A DNA stretch of 64,000 bases from Roseomonas sp. KE2513 (GTDB lineage Bacteria > Pseudomonadota > Alphaproteobacteria > Acetobacterales > Acetobacteraceae): positions 26,290 to 90,289 of the forward strand of contig NZ_RCVR01000024.1 in NCBI RefSeq assembly GCF_016107305.1, given 5' to 3'. Of the stretch, positions 1 to 8,314 are shown piece after piece (the stretch's first letter is position 1; each line of letters starts with the position of its first letter). The translations under genes and the position numbers were made by a program. The notes beneath the pieces were generated by a model, which had not been told where the DNA came from, ran no database searches, and saw only the letters and a program-made list of their open reading frames with translations.

Positions 1-1174
1 CGTCATGCGTGCCCTCGTAAGTGTTGACGGTCTCAAGGTTCATGACGTGGCGGATGACATGGTACTCGTCCACGATCCCGTTACCGCCGTGCATGTCGCG
101 GGACACGCGGGCGATATCGAGCGCCTTGCCGCAGTTGTTGCGCTTCATCATGGAAATCATCTCCGGCGCGGCCTTGTGCTCGTCGAAGAGGCGGCCGAGG
201 CGCAGCACGCCCTGCAGGCCGAGGGTAATCTCAGTCTGCATGTCCGCGAGCTTCTTCTGGATGAGCTGCGTCTGGGCGAGGGGCTTGCCGAACATCTTGC
301 GGCCGAGCGTGTACTCGCGCGCCGCGTGCCAGCAGAACTCGGCGGCGCCCAGCGCACCCCAGGCAATGCCGTAGCGGGCGCGGTTGAGGCAGGAGAAGGG
401 GCCGGCGAGCGACTTCACGCCCGGCAGCCGGTTCTCCTCCGGCACGAAGACCTCATCCATCATGATCATGCCGGTGGTCGAGGCGCGGAGGGACATCTTG
501 CCCTCGATCTTCGGCGCGGTGAGGCCCTTCATGCCCTTCTCGAGAATGAAGCCGCGCAGCACACCCTCATCATCCTTCGCCCAGACGACGAAGACGTCGG
601 CGATGGGGGAGTTGGTGATCCAGGTCTTGGAGCCGGAGACGAGATAGCCGCCATCAACCTTCTTCGCGCGGGTGCGCATCGAGTTCGGGTCGGAGCCGGC
701 ATCGGGCTCGGTCAGGCCGAAGCAGCCCACCCACTCGCCGGTGCGGAGCTTGGGCAGGTACTTGTCCTTCTGCGCCTCGGAGCCGAAGGCGTGGATCGGG
801 AACATGACGAGCGAGGACTGGACGGAGAAGGCGGAGCGGTAGCCGCTGTCCACCCGCTCCACCTCACGGGAGATGAGGCCGTAGGAGACGTAGCCGACGC
901 CGGCGCAGCCATGGCTGTCGAGCGTGGCGCCGAGGAAGCCCATCTCGCCGAACTCGTTCATGATCTCCCGGTCGAAATGCTCGTTCCGGTTGCCCATGAG
1001 GATGCGGGGCATGAGCTTGGACTGGCAGAACTCGCGCGCGGCATCGCGGATCATCCGCTCGTCCTCGGTGAGCTGCTCCTCGAGCAGGAGGGCGTCGTCC
1101 CACACGAAGGTGCCCATCTTGCTCGGGACGCGGACCTGCGGGGCCTCCGGCATGACCTGGGTGACGACGTTCAT
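1..1174 (-). CDS. gcdH: Glutaryl-CoA dehydrogenase (3' end beyond window)
   Basis: The minus strand encodes about 391 residues that run off the left edge. The protein oxidises and decarboxylates glutaryl-CoA to crotonyl-CoA with FAD, in lysine, tryptophan and benzoate breakdown. Visible are the acyl-CoA dehydrogenase N-domain (near residue 30, [15 protein letters not shown]), the middle-domain FAD/substrate motif [17 protein letters not shown], and at the edge [14 protein letters not shown], which carries the catalytic glutamate characteristic of GcdH. The start ATG at 1172-1174 follows an AGAGAGG ribosome site. It lies 117 bases downstream of a helicase gene, separated by a hairpin, so it may have its own promoter. 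The family call is firm; only the last residues are missing. Confidence 0.93.
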   Translation of the reverse strand, partial: MNVVTQVMPEAPQVRVPSKMGTFVWDDALLLEEQLTEDERMIRDAAREFCQSKLMPRILMGNRNEHFDREIMNEFGEMGFLGATLDSHGCAGVGYVSYGLISREVERVDSGYRSAFSVQSSLVMFPIHAFGSEAQKDKYLPKLRTGEWVGCFGLTEPDAGSDPNSMRTRAKKVDGGYLVSGSKTWITNSPIADVFVVWAKDDEGVLRGFILEKGMKGLTAPKIEGKMSLRASTTGMIMMDEVFVPEENRLPGVKSLAGPFSCLNRARYGIAWGALGAAEFCWHAAREYTLGRKMFGKPLAQTQLIQKKLADMQTEITLGLQGVLRLGRLFDEHKAAPEMISMMKRNNCGKALDIARVSRDMHGGNGIVDEYHVIRHVMNLETVNTYEGTHD

Positions 1175-1259
1175 CTCTGCGTTCCTCTCTTGCCGTGCAG
1201 ATCGTGCGAACTGGCTGGCGCGCATCCTGCCCCAGAAGGGGTGGATCGCGCCATGCCAA

Positions 1260-1280
1260 GGAGGGGAGATGAGCCCCTCC
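1260..1280 (-). terminator. Hairpin after the DEAD-box helicase gene
   Basis: A perfect 7-bp stem (GGAGGGG/CCCCTCC, 7-base loop) sits 11 bases past the helicase stop on the minus strand. The T-run after it is poor, so it may be a weak or Rho-assisted terminator. Its placement between helicase and gcdH supports the call. Confidence 0.45.
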
Positions 1281-1291
1281 CCACGCGAAGG

Positions 1292-3343
1292 TCAGGCCGC
1301 TTCGGCCTCGTCCGCGTGGCGGCGCGGGCGCGGCACGGGGATGAGCATGAAGGCCGGGGTGGCGTCGCCGAAGCCGACGACGGGCGGGCCGAGGTCGTCC
1401 GAGCGGTGGCGGTAGGCCTCGCGGCGGTTGTCGCGATCGGCGCGGCGGGGGCGGTCCTCGGAGGACCAATCGCGGCCGGCGTCGCGGTTCACCTCGTCAA
1501 GCACGCGGTCGCCGGAGCGGCCCTCGCGCCGAGGGTCGCGGTCGTTGCGGGCGCGGTCCTCACGAGGCCGATCCTCGCGGCGCCCCTCGCGCGGGGCACG
1601 CTCCTCGCGAAAGCCGCCAGCCTCACGCGGGGGACGGGCCTCCCGCTCCTCGCGGGGCGGGCGGGCCTCGTCGCGACGCGGGCGGTCGCGCCCGGCGTCG
1701 CCGCCGCGCTCGCGCCGCGGCTCGCCCCGACCGCGCTCGCCACGGCCGGCATCGCGGCCCCCACGGGCGCCGCCGCGGCCCCGGCCGCGGGAGGACTTCA
1801 GCCCTTCCTGGATCTCCTCGGGGGTCACGGGCTCCAGGCCCTCGATCGTCATCGGCGGGATCGGGCGGCCGGTCAGGCTCTCGACTGCGGCGACAGCCTT
1901 CGCCTCGTCGGCGGTGGCGAGCGTGTAGGCATGGCCCTCGCGCCCCGCGCGGCCCGTGCGGCCGATGCGATGCACGTAGTCCTCGGCATGGAAGGGCACG
2001 TCGAAGTTGAAGACGTGGGAGAGCCCGCCGATGTCGATGCCGCGCGCCGCCACGTCCGAGCAGACGAGGAGCTGAAGCTCACCGGCCTTGAACTTCTCGA
2101 GCGTCTGGAAGCGCATGGACTGGGCGAGGTCGCCGTGCAGGGCGCCGACGCTGAAGCCGTGCCGCTTGAGGCTCTTGTAGAGGATGTCGACGTCGATCTT
2201 GCGGTTGCAGAAGATAAGGGCGTTCTGCACCTGCTCGCGCTTGATGAGGCGGCGCAGCGCCTCGCGCTTCTCGCGCTCCTGCACCCAGACCAGGCCGGCG
2301 GTGATGGTGGTCGCAACCGAGGCCGGGGCGGAGACGGTGATCTCGCGCGGGTTCTGCAGGAAGGCGTCCGCCAGGCGGCGGATCTCAGGCGCCATGGTCG
2401 CGGAGAAGAAGAGGGTCTGCCGCAGGCGGGGCAGGAGGGAAACGATCCGCTCGACATCCGGGATGAAGCCCATGTCGAGCATCCGGTCGGCCTCGTCGAT
2501 CACGAGGACCTTGCAGTCGGCCAGGAGGATGCGGCCGCGATCGAAGAGGTCGAGCAGGCGGCCGGGGGTGGCAATGAGGACGTCCACGCCCTTCTCGAGC
2601 ACCGTCCTCTGCTCATCCATGCTCTCGCCGCCGATGAGCAGCGCATGGGTGAGGGACAGGTGCTTGCCGTACTTCACGAAGTTCTCGGCCACCTGGAGCG
2701 CCAGCTCGCGCGTCGGCTCCAGGATGAGGCTCCGCGGCATGCGGGCCTTGGCGCGGCTGCCGGCGAGGATGTCCAGCATCGGCAGGGTGAAGCCGGCGGT
2801 CTTGCCCGTGCCGGTCTGGGCGCAGCCGAGCACGTCCCGGCCCATAAGCACGACGGGGATCGCCTGCTCCTGGATCGGAGTGGGGTGGACATAGCCGGCT
2901 TCGGAGACGGCCTGGAGGATCGGATCGGAGAGACCGAGATCAGCGAAGGTCACGGGCGGGGTGCCGGTGTCCTCCTCCTCGAACTCCTCGTCCTCCTCGC
3001 TGACGGACTCGACGCCCTCCTCTTCCAGATCGGCCGCCTCGGGCTCGTTGCGGCCGGCTTCGGCGGGCTCGCCCATCTCCATCGCGCGGATGTCGCCGGC
3101 GGCGAGGTCGGGGATGACCTCCTCCGGCTCGTCGCTCGTCGCGACAACGGGTTCGGCAGCCTCGAAGGCGGCCGGCTGATCCTCGAAACCGGCGGAACTG
3201 CCCTCGCCCACGGGGTCGCCGTCGGCGGCGCCGAGGACGGAGCCGGCCGCACCCGCCTCAGGCGGGGCTTCCGGCGCGCGGTCCTGCGGCGCGGCGCCGT
3301 CGGCGGGAAGGGGCTGGTCGTGGTCGGTCGCGGGGTCGGTCAA
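1292..3343 (-). CDS. DEAD-box ATP-dependent RNA helicase, RhlE type
   Basis: 683 residues. An ATP-dependent RNA unwindase acting in RNA decay, ribosome assembly or cold adaptation. Residues 1-130 are a strongly acidic Glu/Asp-rich extension. The core (about 131-500) carries the Q motif (HPTPIQEQAIP), AQTGTGKT (motif I), VIDEADRMLDMGF (II), FFSATM (III), ALHGDL and HRIGRTGRAGREG (VI). The C-terminal about 150 residues are Arg/Gly/Glu/Asp-rich with many RG and RGG steps, a typical RNA-binding disordered tail. The start is a TTG with AGGA nine bases upstream; no earlier start in frame looks better. The long acidic N-terminus is unusual for RhlE, which normally begins at the Q motif. Confidence 0.93.
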   Translation of the reverse strand: MTDPATDHDQPLPADGAAPQDRAPEAPPEAGAAGSVLGAADGDPVGEGSSAGFEDQPAAFEAAEPVVATSDEPEEVIPDLAAGDIRAMEMGEPAEAGRNEPEAADLEEEGVESVSEEDEEFEEEDTGTPPVTFADLGLSDPILQAVSEAGYVHPTPIQEQAIPVVLMGRDVLGCAQTGTGKTAGFTLPMLDILAGSRAKARMPRSLILEPTRELALQVAENFVKYGKHLSLTHALLIGGESMDEQRTVLEKGVDVLIATPGRLLDLFDRGRILLADCKVLVIDEADRMLDMGFIPDVERIVSLLPRLRQTLFFSATMAPEIRRLADAFLQNPREITVSAPASVATTITAGLVWVQEREKREALRRLIKREQVQNALIFCNRKIDVDILYKSLKRHGFSVGALHGDLAQSMRFQTLEKFKAGELQLLVCSDVAARGIDIGGLSHVFNFDVPFHAEDYVHRIGRTGRAGREGHAYTLATADEAKAVAAVESLTGRPIPPMTIEGLEPVTPEEIQEGLKSSRGRGRGGARGGRDAGRGERGRGEPRRERGGDAGRDRPRRDEARPPREEREARPPREAGGFREERAPREGRREDRPREDRARNDRDPRREGRSGDRVLDEVNRDAGRDWSSEDRPRRADRDNRREAYRHRSDDLGPPVVGFGDATPAFMLIPVPRPRRHADEAEAA

Positions 3344-3626
3344 GCGTTGGTTCCTGTGCCGCCATCCGGCCGGCTGCGGCGGTTACGGCGGTAGTCTGGC
3401 GGAGGGGCCCCGGTCAGGGCCTGGGGTCGGGCGCGGGCGGCGTGCCGGAGGCGCCCGGCCGGTGGTCCGGCGTGGCGCGTCCGTTTCAGGCCGCGCGACA
3501 CGCAGCCGCTCGCGCGCGATATGCGCCCGCAACGGCCGTGATGCAAGAAGAGAGGCACGGCGCAAGGGCCACTGGTGGCACGACGCCAGCGTTGCGCGGG
3601 GCCCGGACCGGTGGTTAGCACAGGCC

Positions 3627-4349
3627 ATGCACCGCCCGCCACTGATCCTTCTTCCCGGCCTGCTCTGCGATACGCGGCTCTGGCGCGATCAGGTGGCCGG
3701 ACTGGCCGATCTGGCGGAACCGGTGGTCGCGGACCTCACCCTCGATTCGAGCCTGGGGGAGATGGCGGCGCGGGTGCTGTCGCTCGTACCGGGGCGCTTC
3801 GCGCTCGCCGGGCTCTCCATGGGCGGCTACGTGGCGCTCGAGATCATGCGGCGGGCTGGGGCAAGGGTTGAACGCCTGGCCCTGTTCGACACCTCCGCCC
3901 GCGCGGACACGGAGGAGGCGGCGCGGCAGCGGCGCGGGTTGATGTCGCTGACGAGGCGGGGTGCCTTCCGGGGCGTGACGCCGCGGCTGCTGCCCCGCCT
4001 CCTGCACCCCGCGCATCTCGAGGCGCCCCTCGCGGCCGAGGTGATGGAAATGGCGGAGCGCGTGGGGCGCGACGCCTTCCTGCGGCAGCAGGAGGCGATC
4101 CTCGGCCGGCCGGATTCTCGCGGCGATCTCGCGGGCATCGCGGTGCCCACCCTCGTTGCGGCGGGTGAAGCAGACGTGCTGACGCCGCCAGAACTCGCAC
4201 GGGAGATCGCGGCGGGCATTGCCGGCGCCGCGCTGCACCTGCTGCCGGGCTGCGGGCACCTGCCGAGCATGGAGGCGCCGGAGGCGGTGACGGCCTTGTT
4301 GCGGGATTGGCTCGCCGCGCCCCTTCAAGGGGCGCCGGAGGAGACCTAA
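3627..4349 (+). CDS. Alpha/beta-fold hydrolase
   Basis: 240 residues. Begins with a classic beta-strand/oxyanion segment (MHRPPLILLPGLLCDTRLW) and contains the nucleophile elbow GLSMGGY near residue 60, a late aspartate in VPTLVAAGEADVLTP and a histidine in GCGHLPSMEAPEAV, giving a complete Ser-Asp-His triad. Cytoplasmic, no signal peptide. The frame is open 165 bases further upstream, but the ATG at 3627 begins exactly at the family's first strand. Substrate cannot be inferred; esterase, lactonase or C-C hydrolase are all possible. It is divergent from the helicase gene, and a small secreted-protein gene starts 9 bases downstream. Confidence 0.8.
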   Translation: MHRPPLILLPGLLCDTRLWRDQVAGLADLAEPVVADLTLDSSLGEMAARVLSLVPGRFALAGLSMGGYVALEIMRRAGARVERLALFDTSARADTEEAARQRRGLMSLTRRGAFRGVTPRLLPRLLHPAHLEAPLAAEVMEMAERVGRDAFLRQQEAILGRPDSRGDLAGIAVPTLVAAGEADVLTPPELAREIAAGIAGAALHLLPGCGHLPSMEAPEAVTALLRDWLAAPLQGAPEET

Positions 4350-4358
4350 CTCCCTCTC

Positions 4359-4718
4359 ATGAGCAAGGTCAGGCGCATTCTCCTCGCGGCGGCGCTGCTG
4401 GCGTCGGCGCTCCCCCTTTCGGCACCGGCGGAGGCGCGCGGCGGGGTCTTCCTCGGCTTCGGCGTTGGGGTGCCCGCCTATCCCGCCTACCCCTACCCCT
4501 ATGCTTATCCGCCGCCGGCCTATTACGTGCCGCCCTATCCTGCCTATGCGGCACCCTATCCCGCCCCTTACCCAACCTACGTGGCGCCCCGTCCGGCCGG
4601 GCAGGCCTGCTATGCCGGGGCCTATGTCTGCCCGCTCGACCGTCCCATGGCGGCGGGCGACGCCTGCGGTTGCCCGGCCATGAACGGGCAGCGGGCCTGG
4701 GGCCGGGTCGGCAACTAG
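4359..4718 (+). CDS. Small secreted Tyr/Pro-rich protein
   Basis: 119 residues, not a recognised family. A basic start (MSKVRRILL), a hydrophobic stretch and an AxA-type site (PAEARG) near residue 27 make a good Sec signal peptide. The mature part is a low-complexity run of repeated PAYPxYP-like steps (about residues 38-84), followed by a cysteine-containing tail (CYAGAYVCPL and CGCPAMNG; four Cys). Such proteins are usually periplasmic or envelope-associated. It starts 9 bases after the hydrolase stop and could be co-transcribed with it. Real gene status is supported by the signal peptide and codon-regular composition; function is unknown. Confidence 0.7.
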   Translation: MSKVRRILLAAALLASALPLSAPAEARGGVFLGFGVGVPAYPAYPYPYAYPPPAYYVPPYPAYAAPYPAPYPTYVAPRPAGQACYAGAYVCPLDRPMAAGDACGCPAMNGQRAWGRVGN

Positions 4719-4903
4719 GTCCCCGGGCGGCAGCGCGGCGTTCGTCGGAGAGGCGATGGCCTGGGTAGGGCTTAGTCCGCACCCGTGCCTTCACATCGCC
4801 CGACGTCGGTGGAGCGCGCGCGGCGCGAAGCAGGGGGCGCCGGGTGCGGGGAAACCGCGGGGCTGTGCCGTGCCTTATTCCGGCGGAGGAAGCAGCCGCA
4901 CCC

Positions 4904-6046
4904 ATGACCAACGCCAGCCTTTCCGAAACACGGGACGACGCCGCGGAGAGCATCGTCGAGCCGCGCGAGGCGGCGCGTGCGGCGGGTTTGCGGTATGTGA
5001 GCGATACCCGGCCCGGTATCCGGCGCGAGGCGAAGGGTGACGGCTTCGTCTACTACGACGTGGCGGGCAAACCCGTTCGGGACGAGGCGACGCTGGAGCG
5101 GATCCGCTCGCTCGCCATTCCGCCCGCCTATACGGATGTCTGGATCTGCCCGCAGGCGAACGGGCATATCCAGGCCACCGGGCGTGACGCGCGCGGACGC
5201 AAGCAGTACCGCTACCATCGCCGCTGGCGCGAGACGCGGGATGCCACGAAATACGAGCACATGGCCGAGTTCGCGGCGGCGTTGCCAGCCATCCGCGCGC
5301 GTGTCTCGGCCGACCTGCGGCGCAAAGGTCTGTCGCGGGAGAAGGTTCTGGCCACCGTCGTGCGGCTGCTCGAGACGACGCTCATCCGCGTCGGCAACGA
5401 CGACTATGCAAAGGAGAATGGGTCCTTCGGGCTGACCACGCTTCGCAATCGGCATGTCTCGGTGAAGGGCGAGACGATGCGTTTCGCCTTTAAGGGCAAG
5501 AGCGGGAAGACCTGGCGCCTGGGCTTGCAGGACCGCCGCGTGGCGCGGGTGGTGCGTGAGTGTCAGGACCTGCCGGGCCAGGAGCTGTTCGCCTATCCAG
5601 CCGAGGACGGCTCGCTGCACGACGTGACCTCGGGGGACGTGAACGACTACCTGCGCGAGGTCTCCGGGCGCGAGATCACCGCGAAGGACTTCCGCACCTG
5701 GGCGGGGACGGTAATGGCGGCCCTGGCCCTACGGGAGTTCGAGGCCTTCGATACGCAGGCCGCGGCGAAGCGCAACATCCGCGCCGCGATCGAGCGGGTC
5801 TCTTCGCGGCTGGGGAATACGCCCACGGTTTGCCGCAAGTGCTACGTCCATCCGGACCTCCTGGACGGCTACATGGACGGCAAGCTCGTGCTGGAGATTG
5901 CCGAGCGGGCGGAGGAGGAGCTGCGCGAGGAGATGGAGGACCTACGGCCCGAGGAGGCGGCGGTCCTGGCCCTTCTGGCGCACCTGAAGGCTGGCAAGGC
6001 AGCCGCACCGGCGAAGCGAGGCGGGGCGAAGCGTGCGCGAGCATAG
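4904..6046 (+). CDS. DNA topoisomerase IB (poxvirus-like)
   Basis: 380 residues. Relaxes DNA supercoils by transient 3'-phosphotyrosyl nicking. The N-terminal DNA-clamp domain (about 40-130) has the family segments LERIRSLAIPPAYTDVWI and RDARGRKQYRYHRRW. The catalytic domain has RVGNDDYAKENGSFGLTTL, FKGKSGKTW (catalytic Lys region), AKDFRTWAGT (Arg) and CRKCYVHP, whose tyrosine is the nucleophile. The C-terminus is Lys/Ala-rich. ATG at 4904 is chosen over an upstream in-frame ATG (4844) because GGAGGA lies just ahead of it and homologues begin close to the RYVSDTRPGI segment. Stand-alone gene. Confidence 0.93.
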   Translation: MTNASLSETRDDAAESIVEPREAARAAGLRYVSDTRPGIRREAKGDGFVYYDVAGKPVRDEATLERIRSLAIPPAYTDVWICPQANGHIQATGRDARGRKQYRYHRRWRETRDATKYEHMAEFAAALPAIRARVSADLRRKGLSREKVLATVVRLLETTLIRVGNDDYAKENGSFGLTTLRNRHVSVKGETMRFAFKGKSGKTWRLGLQDRRVARVVRECQDLPGQELFAYPAEDGSLHDVTSGDVNDYLREVSGREITAKDFRTWAGTVMAALALREFEAFDTQAAAKRNIRAAIERVSSRLGNTPTVCRKCYVHPDLLDGYMDGKLVLEIAERAEEELREEMEDLRPEEAAVLALLAHLKAGKAAAPAKRGGAKRARA

Positions 6047-6283
6047 CGCGAGGGTGGCGGGCACGCAGCTCTACTTGCTTCCCGGCCCGCCTTTGGCCTC
6101 AACCGATCCGGCACTTGCGCAGCGATCATCCGCGGCTCCCGCCTGCACCTTGGCGCGGGCGGCCGGGAACTGGCGGAGGTGGTGCTGGCACGCCGCCGAG
6201 GTGGGTGTAGGCAGGTAACTCTACAGATCGGGGATGTGGCGCGACTTCCGCATGGGGCTGTCGCGCAGCCTCTGACGACTGCC

Positions 6284-6308
6284 GGCCGGGAAGGGGACCT
6301 TCCCGGCC
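6284..6308. terminator. Strong bidirectional hairpin terminator
   Basis: A perfect 11-bp GC-rich stem (GGCCGGGAAGG/CCTTCCCGGCC, 3-base loop) lies between two convergent genes: topoisomerase IB (plus) and the aldo/keto reductase (minus), 9 bases from the latter's stop. A short T-containing stretch follows on the plus side. Likely serves both transcripts. The rest of 6047-6317 shows no gene. Confidence 0.75.
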
Positions 6309-6317
6309 GTTCTCGCC

Positions 6318-7319
6318 TCAGCCGTGCTGCGTCTCGCTATCCATGTGGAGGAGCTGCGAGGCTGGATAGCGGGCGCCGGCCGCCGCGCCGGCGGGGATGG
6401 CAGCCTCGATGGCGGCGAGCGTCGCCTCGTCGAGCACGAGCTCGGCGGCGCCGAGCGCTTCCTCCAGCCGGTCCCGCCGACGGGCGCCGACCAGGGGCAC
6501 GATGTCCTCCCCGCGCGAGGCGACCCAGGCGATGGCGAGTTGGGCGGTGGTCACGCCGCGCTCCGCCGCGATGGCGCCCAGGGCTTCGGCCAGGGAGAGG
6601 TTACGCGCGAGGTTCTCGCCCTGGAAGCGCGGGCTGATGGCGCGGAAGTCGCGGGCGCCGCTGCGATCCTTCGACCAGTGGCCGCTGATAAGCCCGCGGG
6701 AGAGCACGCCGTAGGCGGTGACGCCGATGCCCAGTTCCCGGCAGGTGGGCAGAATGTCGCTCTCGATGCCGCGGGAGAGGAGGGAGTACTCGATCTGGAG
6801 ATCCGCGATCGGGTGCACGGCATGGGCGCGGCGGATTGTGGTGGCGCCTACCTCGGAAAGGCCGATGTGGCGGAGATGGCCCTTCTCGACCATCTCGGCC
6901 ATGGCCCCGACGGTCTCCTCGATCGGCACGTTGGGATCGAGCCGGGCAGGGCGGTAGATGTCGATGTGGTCGGTGCCGAGGCGCTGAAGGGTATAGGCAA
7001 GGAAATTCTTCACCGCCGCTGGGCGGGAGTCGTAGCCCGCCCAGCCGGCATCGGGGTCGCGCAGGGCGCCAAACTTGACGCTGATCTGGAAACCGTCGCG
7101 AGGAAGGCTGCGCAGGGCCTCGCCGATCAGCATCTCGTTATGGCCCATGCCGTAAAAGTCGCCGGTATCGAGGAGGGTGACGCCGCGCTCCACGGCCATG
7201 GCGATCGTGGCCAGGCTCTCGGTGCGGTCGGCGGGGCCATAGAAGTCGGACATGCCCATGCAGCCGAGGCCGAGGGTGGAGACGAGGGGGCCGGTGCGGC
7301 CGAGGCGGCGCTGGTTCAT
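6318..7319 (-). CDS. Aldo/keto reductase
   Basis: 333 residues of NADPH-dependent carbonyl reductase. The (beta/alpha)8 barrel shows LGCMGMSDFYG, LLDTGDFYGMGHNEMLIG (catalytic Asp and Tyr), SVKFGAL (catalytic Lys), RHIGLSEVGA and the C-terminal cofactor-binding region. The segment that normally supplies the fourth catalytic residue reads DIYRPARLDPNVPIEE, so the usual His is replaced; the same YRPARLD variant is familiar in this AKR branch. ATG start at 7319. Divergent from a LysR regulator whose operator-like sequence lies between, which suggests LysR control. Confidence 0.9.
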   Translation of the reverse strand: MNQRRLGRTGPLVSTLGLGCMGMSDFYGPADRTESLATIAMAVERGVTLLDTGDFYGMGHNEMLIGEALRSLPRDGFQISVKFGALRDPDAGWAGYDSRPAAVKNFLAYTLQRLGTDHIDIYRPARLDPNVPIEETVGAMAEMVEKGHLRHIGLSEVGATTIRRAHAVHPIADLQIEYSLLSRGIESDILPTCRELGIGVTAYGVLSRGLISGHWSKDRSGARDFRAISPRFQGENLARNLSLAEALGAIAAERGVTTAQLAIAWVASRGEDIVPLVGARRRDRLEEALGAAELVLDEATLAAIEAAIPAGAAAGARYPASQLLHMDSETQHG

Positions 7320-7376
7320 CGGGAGGGGTCCTTACCGGTTGGGGTGCCGGAGATATGCCCTGCGGCGCCGGAGCGC

Positions 7377-7400
7377 TTAATCCCGTATGATCAGGATAAT
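7377..7400. promoter_or_regulatory. Possible LysR operator
   Basis: Between the divergent reductase and LysR genes there is an interrupted inverted repeat, ATCC-N10-GGAT, with AT-rich flanks (TTA and AAT), in the position and spacing expected for a LysR-type T-N11-A-like site. Seen by eye only. Confidence 0.35.
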
Positions 7401-7417
7401 GCGTTCGGGATTCGCGA

Positions 7418-8308
7418 ATGATGCGGGCGTCCTTGGAGGACCTGGAGCTGCTGGCAGCGGTGGCGCGCCTCGGCAGTTTCCGCGCGGCGGCGCTGGAGGC
7501 GGGGATATCACCCTCGAGCGCGACGGAGCGGATCCGGGCGCTGGAGGACCGGGTGGGGGCGCGGTTGCTGAACCGGACCACCCGCAGCGTGGCCGCGAGC
7601 GAGGCGGGCAGGGCGCTGTTGGCGCGGCTGGGGCCGGCACTCGGTGAGATCCAGGCGGCGCTGGACGAGGTCGGGCGGGCAGCGGATACGGTGTCGGGCA
7701 CGCTGCGGATCAACGCGCCGCCGCCCGCCGCGCAGCTTGTCCTCGCGCCGCTGCTCGCGCCTTTCCTCGCGCGGCACCCGCGCGTGGTGGTGGAGGTCGC
7801 ATCCGACAGCGGCTTCGTGGACATCGTTCGGGAGGGCTTCGACGCCGGCGTGCGCTATGGGGAGAGCCTGGCACGGGACATGATCGCGGTGCGCCTGGGC
7901 GGACCGCAGCGCTATGTGCTCGTGGCCTCGCCGGCGCTGGTCGCGCGTCTGGGCGTACCCTCCGGTCCGCGGGCGCTGCTCGGCCTGCCCTGTATCCGCA
8001 CGCGGTTCAGCAGCGGCACCATGCTGCCCTGGGAGTTCGAGCGGGAGGGTGAGGTGGTGACCATCCGGCCGGAGGGGCCGGTCATCACGGGGGATGGACA
8101 GATCGGGCTGGCGGCGGCGATGGACGGGTTGGGCTTCTACGCCACCTTCGAAGGGTGGGCGCGGCCCTATCTGGACGCAGGGCGGCTAGTCTCGGTGCTG
8201 GAGGAGTGGCTGCCGCCCTTCGAAGGGCCATTCCTCTACTACCCCTCGCGCCGCCATATGCCGGCCGCGCTCAGGGCCTTCGTGGATTTCCTGCGTGGGC
8301 GGGGGTAA
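7418..8308 (+). CDS. LysR-family transcriptional regulator
   Basis: 296 residues. N-terminal winged HTH (1-62: LEDLELLAAVARLGSFRAAA ... RIRALEDRVGARLLNRTTRSV) followed by a LysR substrate-binding domain (about 90-290). Two adjacent in-frame ATGs at 7418 and 7421 are both possible. Divergent from the aldo/keto reductase, which is the likely target. The effector is unknown. This CrgA-like branch often responds to quinones or aldehydes, but nothing here proves that. Confidence 0.92.
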   Translation: MMRASLEDLELLAAVARLGSFRAAALEAGISPSSATERIRALEDRVGARLLNRTTRSVAASEAGRALLARLGPALGEIQAALDEVGRAADTVSGTLRINAPPPAAQLVLAPLLAPFLARHPRVVVEVASDSGFVDIVREGFDAGVRYGESLARDMIAVRLGGPQRYVLVASPALVARLGVPSGPRALLGLPCIRTRFSSGTMLPWEFEREGEVVTIRPEGPVITGDGQIGLAAAMDGLGFYATFEGWARPYLDAGRLVSVLEEWLPPFEGPFLYYPSRRHMPAALRAFVDFLRGRG

Positions 8309-8314
8309 GGTGGA

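Noticed and set aside
5..3394. A 1129-residue open frame on the plus strand.
   Set aside because: It lies antisense to gcdH and the DEAD-box helicase, has no family resemblance and arises from GC-rich codon structure.
3462..3626. A longer N-terminus for the alpha/beta hydrolase.
   Set aside because: It would add an Arg/Ser-rich stretch unlike the family; ATG at 3627 begins the first strand.
4600..4953. A minus-strand open frame across the secreted peptide and the topoisomerase leader.
   Set aside because: No ribosome site or family signature; shadow frame.
6324..7421. A 365-residue plus-strand open frame.
   Set aside because: Antisense shadow of the aldo/keto reductase; no motifs of its own.
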